Under the pieces are notes generated by a model that did not search any database, was not told the DNA's origin, and was given only the letters and a program-made list of their open reading frames with translations. The translations under genes and the position numbers were made by a program. From Hymenolepis diminuta (taxonomy: Eukaryota > Platyhelminthes > Cestoda > Cyclophyllidea > Hymenolepididae), in contig CAADRB010000007.1 in NCBI GenBank assembly GCA_900708905.1, positions 86,532 to 150,531 on the forward strand: DNA of 64,000 nt. The letters are read 5' to 3'. Below are positions 1 to 10,378 of the stretch, piece after piece; position 1 is the first letter of the stretch, and every line of letters starts with the position of its first letter.

Positions 1-191
1 AGCATATACTACTCCACAAGTTACAGTTGTAAAAATACATTAGCAAATTAGCATCAAATTTCATTTTCACTAAATTTTACACATTATATTATATTTCCCA
101 TTATATTTTACGCATTAAATATGCAAGAATTACTCATTGATCTTTGTATTTTTACTCAGTCGGTGTCAAATATAAAAAGTTTTTCACTTAC

Positions 192-458
192 TTTTAAATT
201 CGAGCAAACTTGATCGTTATTGCAATTTTGAACATTTGCAAAGGCAGTCTTAAACTGGTTATTAGATGTAGTCATTTTAGTCTCGAGACTTATCAGATCC
301 CCTTTTATTCCATTGATATCTTGAAGTGCTTTCTTTGCATTCGTAAGAAGAATGGACATGGAGTTGACAACCGCAGAACCATTGTCACGGAATGAAAGGA
401 GGTTAAGCCTATTTAGTAAATTGTCCACAGTTTTCGGAAGCAAAACAGAGAGTTTAAC
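192..458 (-). CDS. Prominin-like gene, exon 3 (large extracellular loop)
   Basis: This exon holds 89 codons between an acceptor reading TTTTAG|GTTAAA and a donor reading TTAAAA|GTAAGT, phase 0. It encodes an amphipathic helical stretch (LPKTVDNLLNRLNLLSF) and two cysteines near its end (NCNNDQVCSN), as expected for the first extracellular loop of a prominin. Downstream exons lie beyond the left edge of the window. Confidence 0.6.
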
Positions 459-2711
459 CTAAAATAATGAAATGCAAGTACAGGTAGTGGATTTTGTTTT
501 TTTTCCCAAAAGTGGCTAGAAAATATGTGTCGTGTGATGTTCTATCTGTCTAAGTCAATGTCTGATCTCTTTTTTACGTTTTCTTGTATGCTCCCCTTTT
601 GTCCCGTCGCTCTTTCTTTACTTCTCCAAGTCATTAACGATAATTTGATTTTACCAAAACACTATTTACCCTACATCCATATTGCTAAAGGTAGGCTCTG
701 GGCATTTGGCGTTTTATTGACCTTGGTTACTAAAGACTAGCAGAATGTCAGGTACAGACGTGTTTTTCCACAAATTGACAGGACTCAAAACATGAGGATA
801 ATTTAAGTAGAAAGCTAAAATACCCAATAATATTTATATCTTATGCAGACCGTTCAATTTTATTATGTTTATTAAAAGATTAACTACTCATTCCAGCGAG
901 TTTGCTCCCATTTGAAACGATGGCCTTCATTAGCATTCTTTGACCTAGTACGAAAATGAATGACACAATTAATAATTCACTTTCAATTCAATTGTTATAA
1001 TTAAGATAACAGGATTCCAATCACAGAAATAGCATCATAAATCAAACATTTAAATTGTATAGAGAGTATGTGAACTTAAGTGTATAATATTCATTCATTC
1101 ATTCAGGGTTTTCTCTTTCTCATCTCCGAGCTAAGATTGAAAAATATGCGATACATTTTTCAATATTTCTGGGTATTTGTCAAACTGCAGCGTTTGAAAT
1201 TAATTACGTGTCCCCTGAAGAGCCTCACGAAGATAGAATACACGTAGCAAACTACCATATACGTGTTCAGAAAAATATTATTTTCTTTGTAAAATAAGTT
1301 ATTACTGCTGTACTTACGTCAACTTTATCCATAAAGTCAGTTAGAGAAGCACTGACCAAAACCGGGAATCTGGCAATTCCCTCTTTTAGGAAACTTAGAA
1401 TTTCATCTATAGCCGTTTGAATTCCCTCAAGCAAAGAGATGCTCTGCTCATTTTCATTTGAAGTTCGTTCTGTTGCGCTGAAGGCGAAGCCAAGGGTTCC
1501 AAAGTAAAATATAAGGAAGCATGTTGATGCCAGAGCTATTATTATGGCAAATATTACGAGGAATATATAGTATATTCGTCCCATCTGCTGATGTCGAGCA
1601 AATTTTTCCTTCGTAATGGTAGCCTGAAATTTGGGGAAAATGGTAGTAAACCCGAAAGCTAATAACAAAGTAATTTTGATGAAAGTGGTATTTTTCATGC
1701 GAATTTCAACGCCTAACTAATTCAAAACTTATCTTGGGGCCAATAAGTGCAGTTTCAGCTATTTTTAAATATTATTTTGAAATTAAATGGAATTTTATAA
1801 TAAACTTGAACATTTCTGTCTTTATAAATGTCATCAAGCGTGAAAATCATTATAAGGCAGTCAGAAATGATCGTTGACAAAATCTGAGCTTAAGTTGAAT
1901 TTTAATTCTTCTATTTACCAATTTAAAGCAACCACTTGATCAATATATTAATTTTATTTAATAATAACAATAATTAATAATATCACAGATAATTCAAATG
2001 AAATTGGATTCAAAATGAGTTAATGAATACATTAATAGCTGTTAACACTACTAATTCCCCCTCTCTTCTAATTATCGTCTTTAAACATTGGAAGGAGTCC
2101 TTTTCATAAGTTGTTTGCATTTTATTTTTCTTAATCTTAAGGGAAAACATGATTCTTAAAATACATTGGCCAATTGGATCAGCAACAAGAAGTTAGACCT
2201 AAGAGCGGACATATTGTAAGTTCCCATCTTGCACAAGAACTATTTACTCAGATTGTCGATGGATTTTATATTGAAAATTAATACGTCTTGTCGAATTTAA
2301 ACGCAAAAGTAAGGTAACTTGGAAACTCACACTTTTTCTATTTGAGCATTGGCATGCACAACAACATGTGGTACAAATAAGTAGTAGCGTAAGGAAAAGC
2401 AAAATAACGATCACGATCCAGAACAGTATCGGTTCTCGATTAGGATTGGCATTGGCAGCATCAACAGCTTTCTGGCCTCCTCCAAATTGTTCGGGTATGG
2501 CTCTAAGCACTGGAAAGTTCAGAGTTTTCAGAAGAAGAAAATCGATAATATAATTGTAGTCCCATTCCGAAGTGAGACTAAATGTAGGGTCATCTGGTGC
2601 AGTGAATTGATCGGGTTTGAATAATATATTCAGTACACCACCATTTTCCGTTTGAATTATCCATGCCATTAAACATGCTGCCAACGACACTAAGAACGTC
2701 TCAAAAGCCAT
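192..2711 (-). CDS. Prominin-like pentaspan membrane protein, 5' part (exons 1-3, gene continues left of window)
   Basis: Three minus-strand exons (2331-2711, 1318-1623, 192-458) join in phase 0 to give 318 residues and then run off the left edge. The layout seen is: an N-terminal hydrophobic signal-like stretch (residues 1-20), an extracellular stretch of about 75 residues, a membrane span (about 95-115) ending in a Cys-rich cluster (CTTCCCACQC), a short cytoplasmic link, a second span (about 146-172), then the start of a large extracellular loop rich in helix-forming residues. This order, with the Cys-rich cluster right after the first span, is typical of the prominin/CD133 family, whose members sit in plasma-membrane protrusions and bind cholesterol. 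The family call rests on topology and composition, not on an alignment. Introns are 707 and 859 bp. The start is the ATG at 2709-2711. Other multi-span proteins, such as a Tweety-like protein, are less likely because of the Cys cluster. Confidence 0.6.
1318..1623 (-). CDS. Prominin-like gene, exon 2 (second membrane span)
   Basis: This exon holds 102 codons between an acceptor reading TTTCAG|GCTACC and a donor reading GTTGAC|GTAAGT, both strong and phase 0. It encodes a basic cytoplasmic link (KEKFARHQQMGR), a span of about 27 hydrophobic residues (YYIFLVIFAIII and on), and the first part of the large extracellular loop with SLLEGIQTAIDEILSFLKEG. Confidence 0.65.
2331..2711 (-). CDS. Prominin-like gene, exon 1 (signal peptide, first ectodomain, first membrane span)
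   Basis: This exon holds 127 codons from the ATG at 2709-2711 to a donor reading AAAAAGT|GTGAGT (phase 0). It encodes MAFETFLVSLAACLMAW as a signal-like start, a polar ectodomain with TSEWDYNYIIDFLL, and a strongly hydrophobic span followed by CCCACQC. The first 40 codons lie inside the duplicated segment and recur at 50655-50775. Confidence 0.65.
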
Positions 2712-2800
2712 TGTAATCACGGCGAATTAGTATGCAGTTGGTGACAATCCATCAGGAAATAAATTTCTAAAACGCCATTGGCTGCGTACTCGTTGTTTGA
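2712..2800 (-). promoter_or_regulatory. Candidate proximal promoter of the prominin-like gene
   Basis: A CCAAT box on the minus strand (plus-strand ATTGG at 2777-2781) lies 66-70 bp upstream of the ATG. No clear TATA box is seen. The same bases occur in the duplicate copy at 50776-50864, so this core promoter is present twice in the window. Confidence 0.3.
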
Positions 2801-3081
2801 GTAGCAGTTGGCCTATCACGTATACTTTTAGGGACAAAATATTTATCGCTTTAATTATTATTGCCACAGAATAATCACTTACTAAAAATTCCCTTCGTAC
2901 TATTAAAAGGATTTGTAAAATTACATTTCTCCTTTCACGTAATCTATTTATTCCAGATTATGCCAATGGGAGAAATTATTACTTGGTACAAACAAAGCAA
3001 AGCTAAAATTATATTCTGACTCCTTTCATTTGCTGACTCGAATTTCAATAAAGTGAAATTTGAGATCAATTTAAAGATTCT

Positions 3082-3131
3082 NNNNNNNNNNNNNNNNNNN
3101 NNNNNNNNNNNNNNNNNNNNNNNNNNNNNNN
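3082..3131. other. Assembly gap (50 N)
   Basis: This run of 50 N lies inside copy 1 of the duplicated segment. The bases on both sides are the same as those flanking the 78-N gap at 51146-51223. Confidence 1.
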
Positions 3132-3719
3132 TCAACCAGTGGGCAAGTGAGAGTTAGCCAATCACAGCTTTGTCTAGACGAACTCTCAGATTGCTCTTAA
3201 ATATGGTGGGTAACTTGAAGACTACCTGCCGGATGTGAACTGTGTGTAACGATACATATAATAGTCTTTGAAACGTTGCAACTTATTGAGGCAATGGTGG
3301 AAGTGTAAGGCATCGCTGCTTTTGAAAATGGAAAGTGAAGAAAAATCCTTATCGGGACTGCAGCCATTAGTTACGAAAGGCAAACAGGTTGAGGCCAAAC
3401 GTGACAATTAAAATATGTTCGAGCACACCTGGTGCACATGTTGACCTCATAACATTTCATCATGATGTTCAGGTGAAGTAACATTAATTAAAGTCGCACT
3501 CAATGAAATTAGAATTTGAATTGTTTTCTTCATAGATGAAAACTTTCCATTCAAGTGCTTAATAAAGTGGTGTATTTTCTTTGAGAAAAAGACAAACGAA
3601 TGGTGCATGCAGTTAATGAATTTGACTAATTGGAAAGTATGGAAAACGGTCAAATCTTCCAACTGCAATAATTCTCACGGTACCTGAAAAGGTAAAAAGA
3701 AGGCGAACTCATTCACTCA

Positions 3720-4085
3720 AACGTTCAACAAAGATGATTTAAGCCAGTGCGAGCTACGGCATTCCAACTGCATAACTACTATATGGGGCAGTAGTGACAG
3801 CATATATGGAAAAATGGTCAAAAATGAGCATAAAGGATGACCCTCCATGTGTTTACAAAAATACTTTTTATTCACGTTCCTTATGCAAATACTTTGCGTT
3901 TTCGTCCACGAAGCCGCGGTGACGTCTTTATGCCCCTTTGATGCAAAACCTCCGTCTGTCAAGTCTAAACGCGTTTACTCACATGAATCCTCATTGTGGT
4001 TTGATCAACGCATTTTGGTCTAGTCAGCTCTTGGTGTTCTGGTCTTAAACTGCGGTTAGCCCGTACTATTTCCACTCCTATTGGG
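3720..4085. repeat. Diverged interspersed repeat (family F), copy 1
   Basis: This repeat begins exactly where the unchanged duplication ends. The first 90 bp match 51812-51905 with several substitutions (for example GCCAGTGCGAGCTACGG against GCCATTGCGAGCTGCGG). A block then matches poorly or not at all, and similarity returns at about 3930-4085, for example TAGTCAGCTCTTGGT. It is clearly older than the adjoining duplication. Confidence 0.7.
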
Positions 4086-6734
4086 TAAAATTAGTATTTT
4101 AATGTTAGGGGTCAGGCCAGTTGGTCACTACTTTTGCTCCAATCCAAACCCCATTGATATGCAATTTATTACGAGCGAAAATCCTTCTTAATTGGCCGAA
4201 ATCATTTCTCTCATTTGTCGGCATATTTATTGTCAGATTCCGGTAAATTCAAATTAGATAGTCTTTTGAATTTCACTTTAATACCATAAATCGAAATAGT
4301 AGCGAACATCAAAAACCAAGGCTTGCTGAGAAAACCCAAAACTACGAAAAAAAGAGAGATAGAGTCTCTAGGTGAATGGGTACGTAAACACCCAGAAGGC
4401 TGTAAAACTCGACTGGCCTAGAGCATTAGCACACGCTAATTCAGTGGTCTGCTCACCTTAATTGTCACAGAGTGAGTCACAAGAAGTATTAAGCCAGATA
4501 ACCATTACCAGATTACTTCTGCACCCGTTTCCCACTGGCGTTCTCTTATTTCTTCCTCTCTTATTCCTCGAAAATTGTCAATTACTAGTGTTTCTTCCCA
4601 ACTTTGGAAGGGGATGTTGTAATCTGTTAGATTTAAGAATATTATTGAATTTGCAAGTGCATAAGTTTAGTAGAACTTAGTCGGACTGTCAAAGTAGTTT
4701 TGCTAATGGACGGTTCATCGGAATGTTCCATAATTAGCCAGGGATTGTATTATTTCTCACTAGGAAATCATATTGGATGAGCAATCAACAAATTCAGTGT
4801 AAAAAAACTGTGGGTATCCATTACCTTGCTGATTAAAAGTGCAAAATGATCACAATAATTCATTTGATAAAATAAAAGCTTTTCAGGTGGAAAACTTGCC
4901 CTACTTTCTCGAAGATTACAATGGAGGACTACGATGAAAAGGATTTTTACACTAGAACAAATGGACGTTAAAATAAATCTAAAAAGTGAGTTTCCGAATA
5001 AATTGTATGACCTTCGGTAAGCACTGATTTTCAATGTAAATTTTTTTATAGGTTCGTAACAAAAGTTGTGTTATTTTGGTGTTGCCATAGTAATCAGTAG
5101 TAGCTACCCCTTTGTCGCACTTGTCACAATTAAATCACGAGAAATCATTGCCATTTCCGTATGATTGAGTAATTCATTGGAGGTAGCTCCATTACAAAAT
5201 AAAATTTCTTTTCTGTACATTGACTTTGAAATATAAAATTTTCAAAAAATTTCATTTTTTGTGGTTTTATCTTAGTATTTAAACAAGTTTTTTAGATGTC
5301 CTATTTTTTATCTAAGATAAAAACACTCACCTTCTTATCTGAGAAATGACTACCTTGTACAGAATTTGATTTTTTGAATTCTAATTTTAATACTGTTAAT
5401 TATTCTTAATTATTAATTTTTGGAAAATAAACAATTATATCAGCGATTGTATATCCATCAATTTGGACTGAAATTCCAAGAACTTTTTTTATAGTATGCA
5501 GAAAAGAAAAGCCCCGCCGATTCAGTGAGACTCTCGTATAAATTAACATTCTCTTTTAAAATAAGAAATGTCGAGTCTATAAGTTAATCTTGTCATAGTT
5601 GTGCCAAGGTTGAAAGCCGAATTTCGTTAGCGGTTTAGTTTCTACTTAAATATTTAAGTAGAAATCTGCCTAATCATCCAAATGCAATCAGAAGCAGACA
5701 ACCGATGGTTCAGTGACATGGAAAAAATTTATGTTCAAGTTCAGTTCAATTAATCACTCCACTGCAGTAAAAAATAAAAAAGTACATCTATATTTCATTG
5801 ATGAAGTGGATCCACAAACGAAGAATACTTAATACTGATGTATACCTTCGCAATTCTTCTTTAGAATTTAAATATACTGGTATTGCTATGGGAGCCCGAA
5901 TACAAAGTTAAACAATTACCAAGTCCAGTAAAGTGAAATTTCGTACCAAAGATGCCATTTGCGCATGGGAAAAATGACTTTCAAAAAGAGTAACAGATTG
6001 TGAAACTTTAGAGATCTTGCTCTTGAAACCAACGATTTCTCCACGTTTTAATTTGCGATTAGCGCTGCTTATATTTACGATGTTCATGGTCTGAGCATTT
6101 AGAATTACTCTGTTCGATTAAAGTCTAGGGGTTGTAGATATTGTTTCTGATGAACAAAGTTGTATATCTATGTTCGTTTTCGTACTCCATCGTTTCATAG
6201 GCAAGTTTATACTCATCTGATGTTAGAAGGCAAAATCCAAATTTACCCATCTTGAAGCATTGGATGATGGTGCCATTTTGTATTTACAGACCGATCAGTT
6301 GTCAAAATTATACATTAAGTTAGCAGTACCTGCGCACCCTGACTCATAGGCAAGCTTAGTCTCTCTATTAATTAATACCTCTGCCCTGCCTGTCAGTTGA
6401 TCATCAATGAACAAGGAATGTGAAATCAACCAATCACTTTATCGGGATCAATTTGTTTGTTCCTCACACTTCGGGTAGTATTCGCCCAGTACTAACCCCT
6501 CTTCCTCCCTCTCAGTTATGCTTCAAACTCTTTCCTTCTATGCCCCTCTAATTAATTCCCACTTGTTCTATTTACCCTTGATCCTAAATAAGTGTTGGTC
6601 TTCTCACTAGGGAAATTTTATTGCATTCTGTTAGCGCTAGGAAAACCCTTATTTATTTGCGGGGATATCTAATCAAATTTGATTCAACTCTTAAAGTAGC
6701 ATGACTTGTGATTAGAACAACTTGAAATTTTACT
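4086..6734. other. Intergenic DNA, no gene seen
   Basis: I see no exon with a supported open frame and splice sites. The DNA is AT-rich with scattered short open frames of under 90 codons. A 26-bp palindrome at 5639-5664 is listed separately. Confidence 0.5.
5639..5664. repeat. Perfect 26-bp palindrome
   Basis: The sequence starts TTTCTACTTAAA and reads the same on both strands for all 26 bases, with no spacer; symmetry stops at the next base on each side. In AT-rich DNA this may be a cruciform-prone site or chance. Confidence 0.9.
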
Positions 6735-7215
6735 TACGTTATTATATTATTGCCCACAGAAATGCAAAAGAATCTTCAATTTTTAATTATCGGAAGCAAC
6801 TGCCATCAAATAATAGGAAGTTCAATAAATGATAAAGAGAAGGGGATCCAAAAGATGCTGAGGAAAACATCAGGATATCGAAGTGTCTTAATTCATTTGG
6901 TTTTTAGACTCGGCTCATACGTTGTTTGCAGAATGGGAAACTCGCTTTCTAAAATTCGAGTTTCACGATTCGTTCCTTGAATTGTGACAAATATTTGTCT
7001 ATGATGTTCAGTGCTTAGTGCCCGGTGTCTTTTTTGAACAAGAGGGGTCGGTATTGTCCCTTCAATTCGTTTTTTCTACCAATGGCTGAGAAGGTAAATG
7101 GTCTTATATGATATGCCGCAATTTATAGTTTTAACATAGAAGAGATGAAATATCTGCAAATTTTAACTTATCAGCGCTCCGTAAGCTGTGCTCACTCAAG
7201 GTAAACTCCTAATTC
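6735..7215 (+). repeat. Interspersed repeat family A, copy 1
   Basis: This element of about 450 bp resembles 34735-35180 (same strand) and 40245-40575 (opposite strand). Shared landmarks in order are TTTTTAATTRTCGGRRGCA near the left, a TTCGTYCC block near the middle, CCAATGGYTGWGAARGTAAATGG, and GCTCCGTAASCTG near the right end. No long open frame, terminal inverted repeat or poly-A tail is clear, so the class is unknown. Confidence 0.65.
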
Positions 7216-9997
7216 AATTACGTTAAAGAATAATACAGAAGATATATACAACCGTACAGTACTCATGATCATTTAGATGTTCACTCTTATTAGCATGGCA
7301 GTACTCAGAGGGATGAGACGTACAGTGGGGACCCAGGAGATTTATAAGAGCCCAAAAATTACTCTGTCATCTACGCATGCACGACCACATGATATAATAA
7401 CATTGTATTTGGTCCATAAGTTTCTCATTTATTAACACATCCGCTATGCTTAGCACTTACGAAAAAGCGAATTTTACATTTGGACGGAAAATTCCACCAT
7501 AATTGTAGACGTCCTTAGGATAGGCTTGATCTAGCATCTGCAACTTGCCCCGTTTCAACCTATAAGCCCATGATAAGATTTGTTAAAAATTTCCTTCCCC
7601 TCCTTAAATTGAGGACGGAGTATGTTCTAGAAACTCCCATTTGTTTATGTATTTTGAAACTATGTAAAACAGACACCCTCAGAACACAATTCCACTTTAA
7701 TCTCACCTGAATAGGCGTATCCAGGCGCTTTCCCGCTTTTTGATTTGAGGACACAATGGGGTTGGTAATTTAGAGGTATCGGGTTAGCAGCTCAATTCTG
7801 GGGGCATCCTTGAAACAGAAGAGAAAGCTCTAATCATGTGCCGCGACACCAACAAACAAAAACACAGAGTCTAAGTTTAATCCAGGGAATATCAATTCCC
7901 ACTGATTGTTCTTAAGTTGCCCATCCTCCTTATAAATTTGTCGGTACATACCGTTCTGATAGCATAATAGTTAGTCGAAACAAAGGCTCTAATCATTCGA
8001 GGAAGTTTTAACCTTTAAACATCGATGCTGTGGGGACTATTTTTGTTCATATTCCTACCAATATATAGGCACCTTGGGATTGTTAAAATATCTTAGAGTA
8101 GCTTCACTTCTACTCTATCTCTCAATCTGGACTTATTCAATTGTGGTCTAGCAATATCCGGGGGAAAGTAAATCACAGTGGCAGGAACTAGACTTCCTAG
8201 CATTTTAGCTGTGTGAAAGACTAACTTTGAAAAAACCCCAACCCTCTTAATTCTAAACCGGTGTAAATCCAGAAGTTCTTTAAAAATGAGTGGATAGCAA
8301 GCCTATTTCTGGTTATCTTTGGTAGTTTTTCGTGGTAGTCAGATACTGCTAATCCAAACAGCCCTATTTTCTATCTTAAGTATAGTGAGCCGTGCCAAAG
8401 ATGTTTTACTTCCACTTTGACAACCCTATGATTTGAGACAGAAAATTTGGAAAAATAAAATATTTTAATCATGGTAAATATATTACACCATAATTTTCTA
8501 ACATATTTGCACAACACACGCCTTAAATGTTGCTATATAATTGTAAAGATTATTAATGCTATTGCGTATCATTTAAGTGTTCTTAATAATCTCAGAAATC
8601 GGCGGCTGAAAACGGTAGATTCGATCCCTCCTTTCATGAGTTGGCCAACCTGAATCACGAACATCACTTACGAGGTATCTAAGACCAGAAGTAATAAATT
8701 TGGACAGTAAAATCTTGAAGAGGCATATTCAAACATGGTGCATGATGACACAAAGACATGGAACACGTTTGTCATGGCTAATTATACTGTGCCCTTAGAC
8801 AGACAGGCTTAAGATTTTGAATATGTTCACATGTTTATTTTATTAGCTACTTCTCAATAAGTATATTAATTTGAAGAGTTTATTGAGGATCCATTATTGG
8901 ACAAGAGGATCCACAGCCTTCGCATTGTAATGGATTGACGAGATAGAGCACTGCGAGATTCTACCACTATCTTTTCAGCATTTTGGCATTCTCCGTAACT
9001 TTGATTTACAATATTCGGTTCTGAAGGTTATATTTATGGAAACATTTTCTTTTCATTTATTTGAACAACCTCGAATTCGGAATATTATACGAAAGTACGC
9101 ATTAGTCAGTGGAAGTAAATAAGCCTAGTGGTGGTATGGTCAATTTCCCCCTTACGCGATTGTTGGTATATCCGAAGTGAAGATAGCATTCAAATAGTAT
9201 TAAAATATTACTGACTTGAATACTTTTAGTACTCCATAAACGGAATTCATTCCGTTCATACTCTATTGGTCATTTACTGTTCACGCACATGTCAGGGATG
9301 CAGTCTCATCACTGCCGTCTAACAAGGTAGAAAATCAGTTCAAATATCCAGACCTGCATATATCTAGTTCTCATCTGTTTTATTCCAAGCTCTCTAATTT
9401 CCTCCTACTAAGTTTGAGCACTGTAGCCGTAGTATACCTAAATGAACACCTAGAATATTGAAGTGGACAGCTAAGATAAAAATTGCGGCTACATAAAGAG
9501 TATTAGTATTAAACATGCTTTGATGTTGCTAGTTGAAAAATTAAAAACTCTAAAATACCAGCACGCATCACTGTATTGAGTCACTATCCGCTATTGTCTG
9601 CACAAATATTGGCAGTACCAGGTATCACTGAGGCAAGATGCTAATGGACACAAATGACAAGCATAGAGGGAGGATGAGCGGAATAAAGAAGGGGAAAAGA
9701 AGAATGAAAGATAGACGTAGAATGTTGATATAGCTAATGGCCGGGAGCAGCTGCAATGTTACATAGAGAGTGGTGGCAGGAGACACAGTTCGATCAAATG
9801 AGCCTAAAGGGAGTAGATAGTAAAAAGGCAAAACCAAAAATAATAGTGTCAATTACAGATAATCTGCTCTCCAATGAATTCTCTTTCTAGAGACAGAGAT
9901 AGAAGAGAGAGCAGAATGGTGGGTAGTAAAATAGATAGAGAAAGGGAAGGGGAAGTTGGATGACTGGATGAGATTTATCGATAAATTCGGGAGTTAA
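7216..9997. other. Intergenic DNA and probable 3' UTR of the ankyrin gene
   Basis: No gene is seen. Just left of the ankyrin stop codon the minus strand is pyrimidine-rich (about 9650-9990). A minus-strand AATAAA (plus TTTATT at 9378-9383) is a candidate polyadenylation signal about 620 bp past the stop. The rest is featureless AT-rich DNA. Confidence 0.4.
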
Positions 9998-10378
9998 TCA
10001 AGCCCTGGCAGGTCCGACACGCATATCCTCATCATCTCTGGCTAAACGGGCAGTCGGTTGGGGTTTAGATGATTGAGGTTGTAAGGGACTGTGAAAGAGG
10101 TTTCCGTTGATACGGTGGTTGTTTCGAGGATTGTAGTTCAAGCGACGAAGGTGTTTATGAGTAGGGACGGTACCCGGCTTGCGTCGACCTGCAGCGGTCG
10201 TTGCATTGTTATTGTTATTTGGTGTGGATTCTTCATCTGAAGAAGTGTCACTTTCAGAGTTGCCTTCCTCATCAGTCGAAACAGCACCGTTTGATTGAAT
10301 TTGCGGGTAGAAAGCATCTGGGCGCAGGGCATCAGCCATATCTGTATGACTTGTTACTTGGTGAGGCATGTGACCGTG
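9998..10378 (-). CDS. Ankyrin gene exon 8 (acidic and Asn-rich tail, stop)
   Basis: This exon holds 126 codons plus TGA (9998-10000), after an acceptor reading TTTTAG|CACGGT. It starts as a decayed ankyrin unit (HGHMPHQVTSHTDMADAL), then has an acidic Ser-rich run, five Asn in a row, and a basic low-complexity end (RRLNYNPRNNHRING). The tail looks disordered. Confidence 0.85.
   Translation of the reverse strand, partial: HGHMPHQVTSHTDMADALRPDAFYPQIQSNGAVSTDEEGNSESDTSSDEESTPNNNNNATTAAGRRKPGTVPTHKHLRRLNYNPRNNHRINGNLFHSPLQPQSSKPQPTARLARDDEDMRVGPARA

Larger units (their letters stand above)
2591..3719. repeat. Duplicated segment, copy 1
   Basis: This stretch matches 50655-51811. From 2600 to 3719 I see no differences outside the gap. 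One mismatch (2599, G against T) lies beside the left end in a short shared stretch, ggtcatctgg. The offset is 48064 before the internal gap and 48092 after it, so only the gap length differs (50 against 78 N). It covers the first 40 codons of prominin exon 1 and about 1 kb upstream. The region 3132-3719 has no convincing gene; short open frames there (3222-3407 and 3447-3668) are repeated unchanged in copy 2 and look like chance. Confidence 0.95.

Noticed and set aside
3222..3668. Two small minus-strand frames present twice in the window (also 51314-51760)
   Set aside because: Their exact repetition comes from the duplicated segment and not from selection; no coding signature is seen.
6140..6160. 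CTGATGA core as a hammerhead ribozyme, such as those in schistosome SINEs
   Set aside because: The other conserved core (GAAA with flanking stems) is not found at a suitable position.
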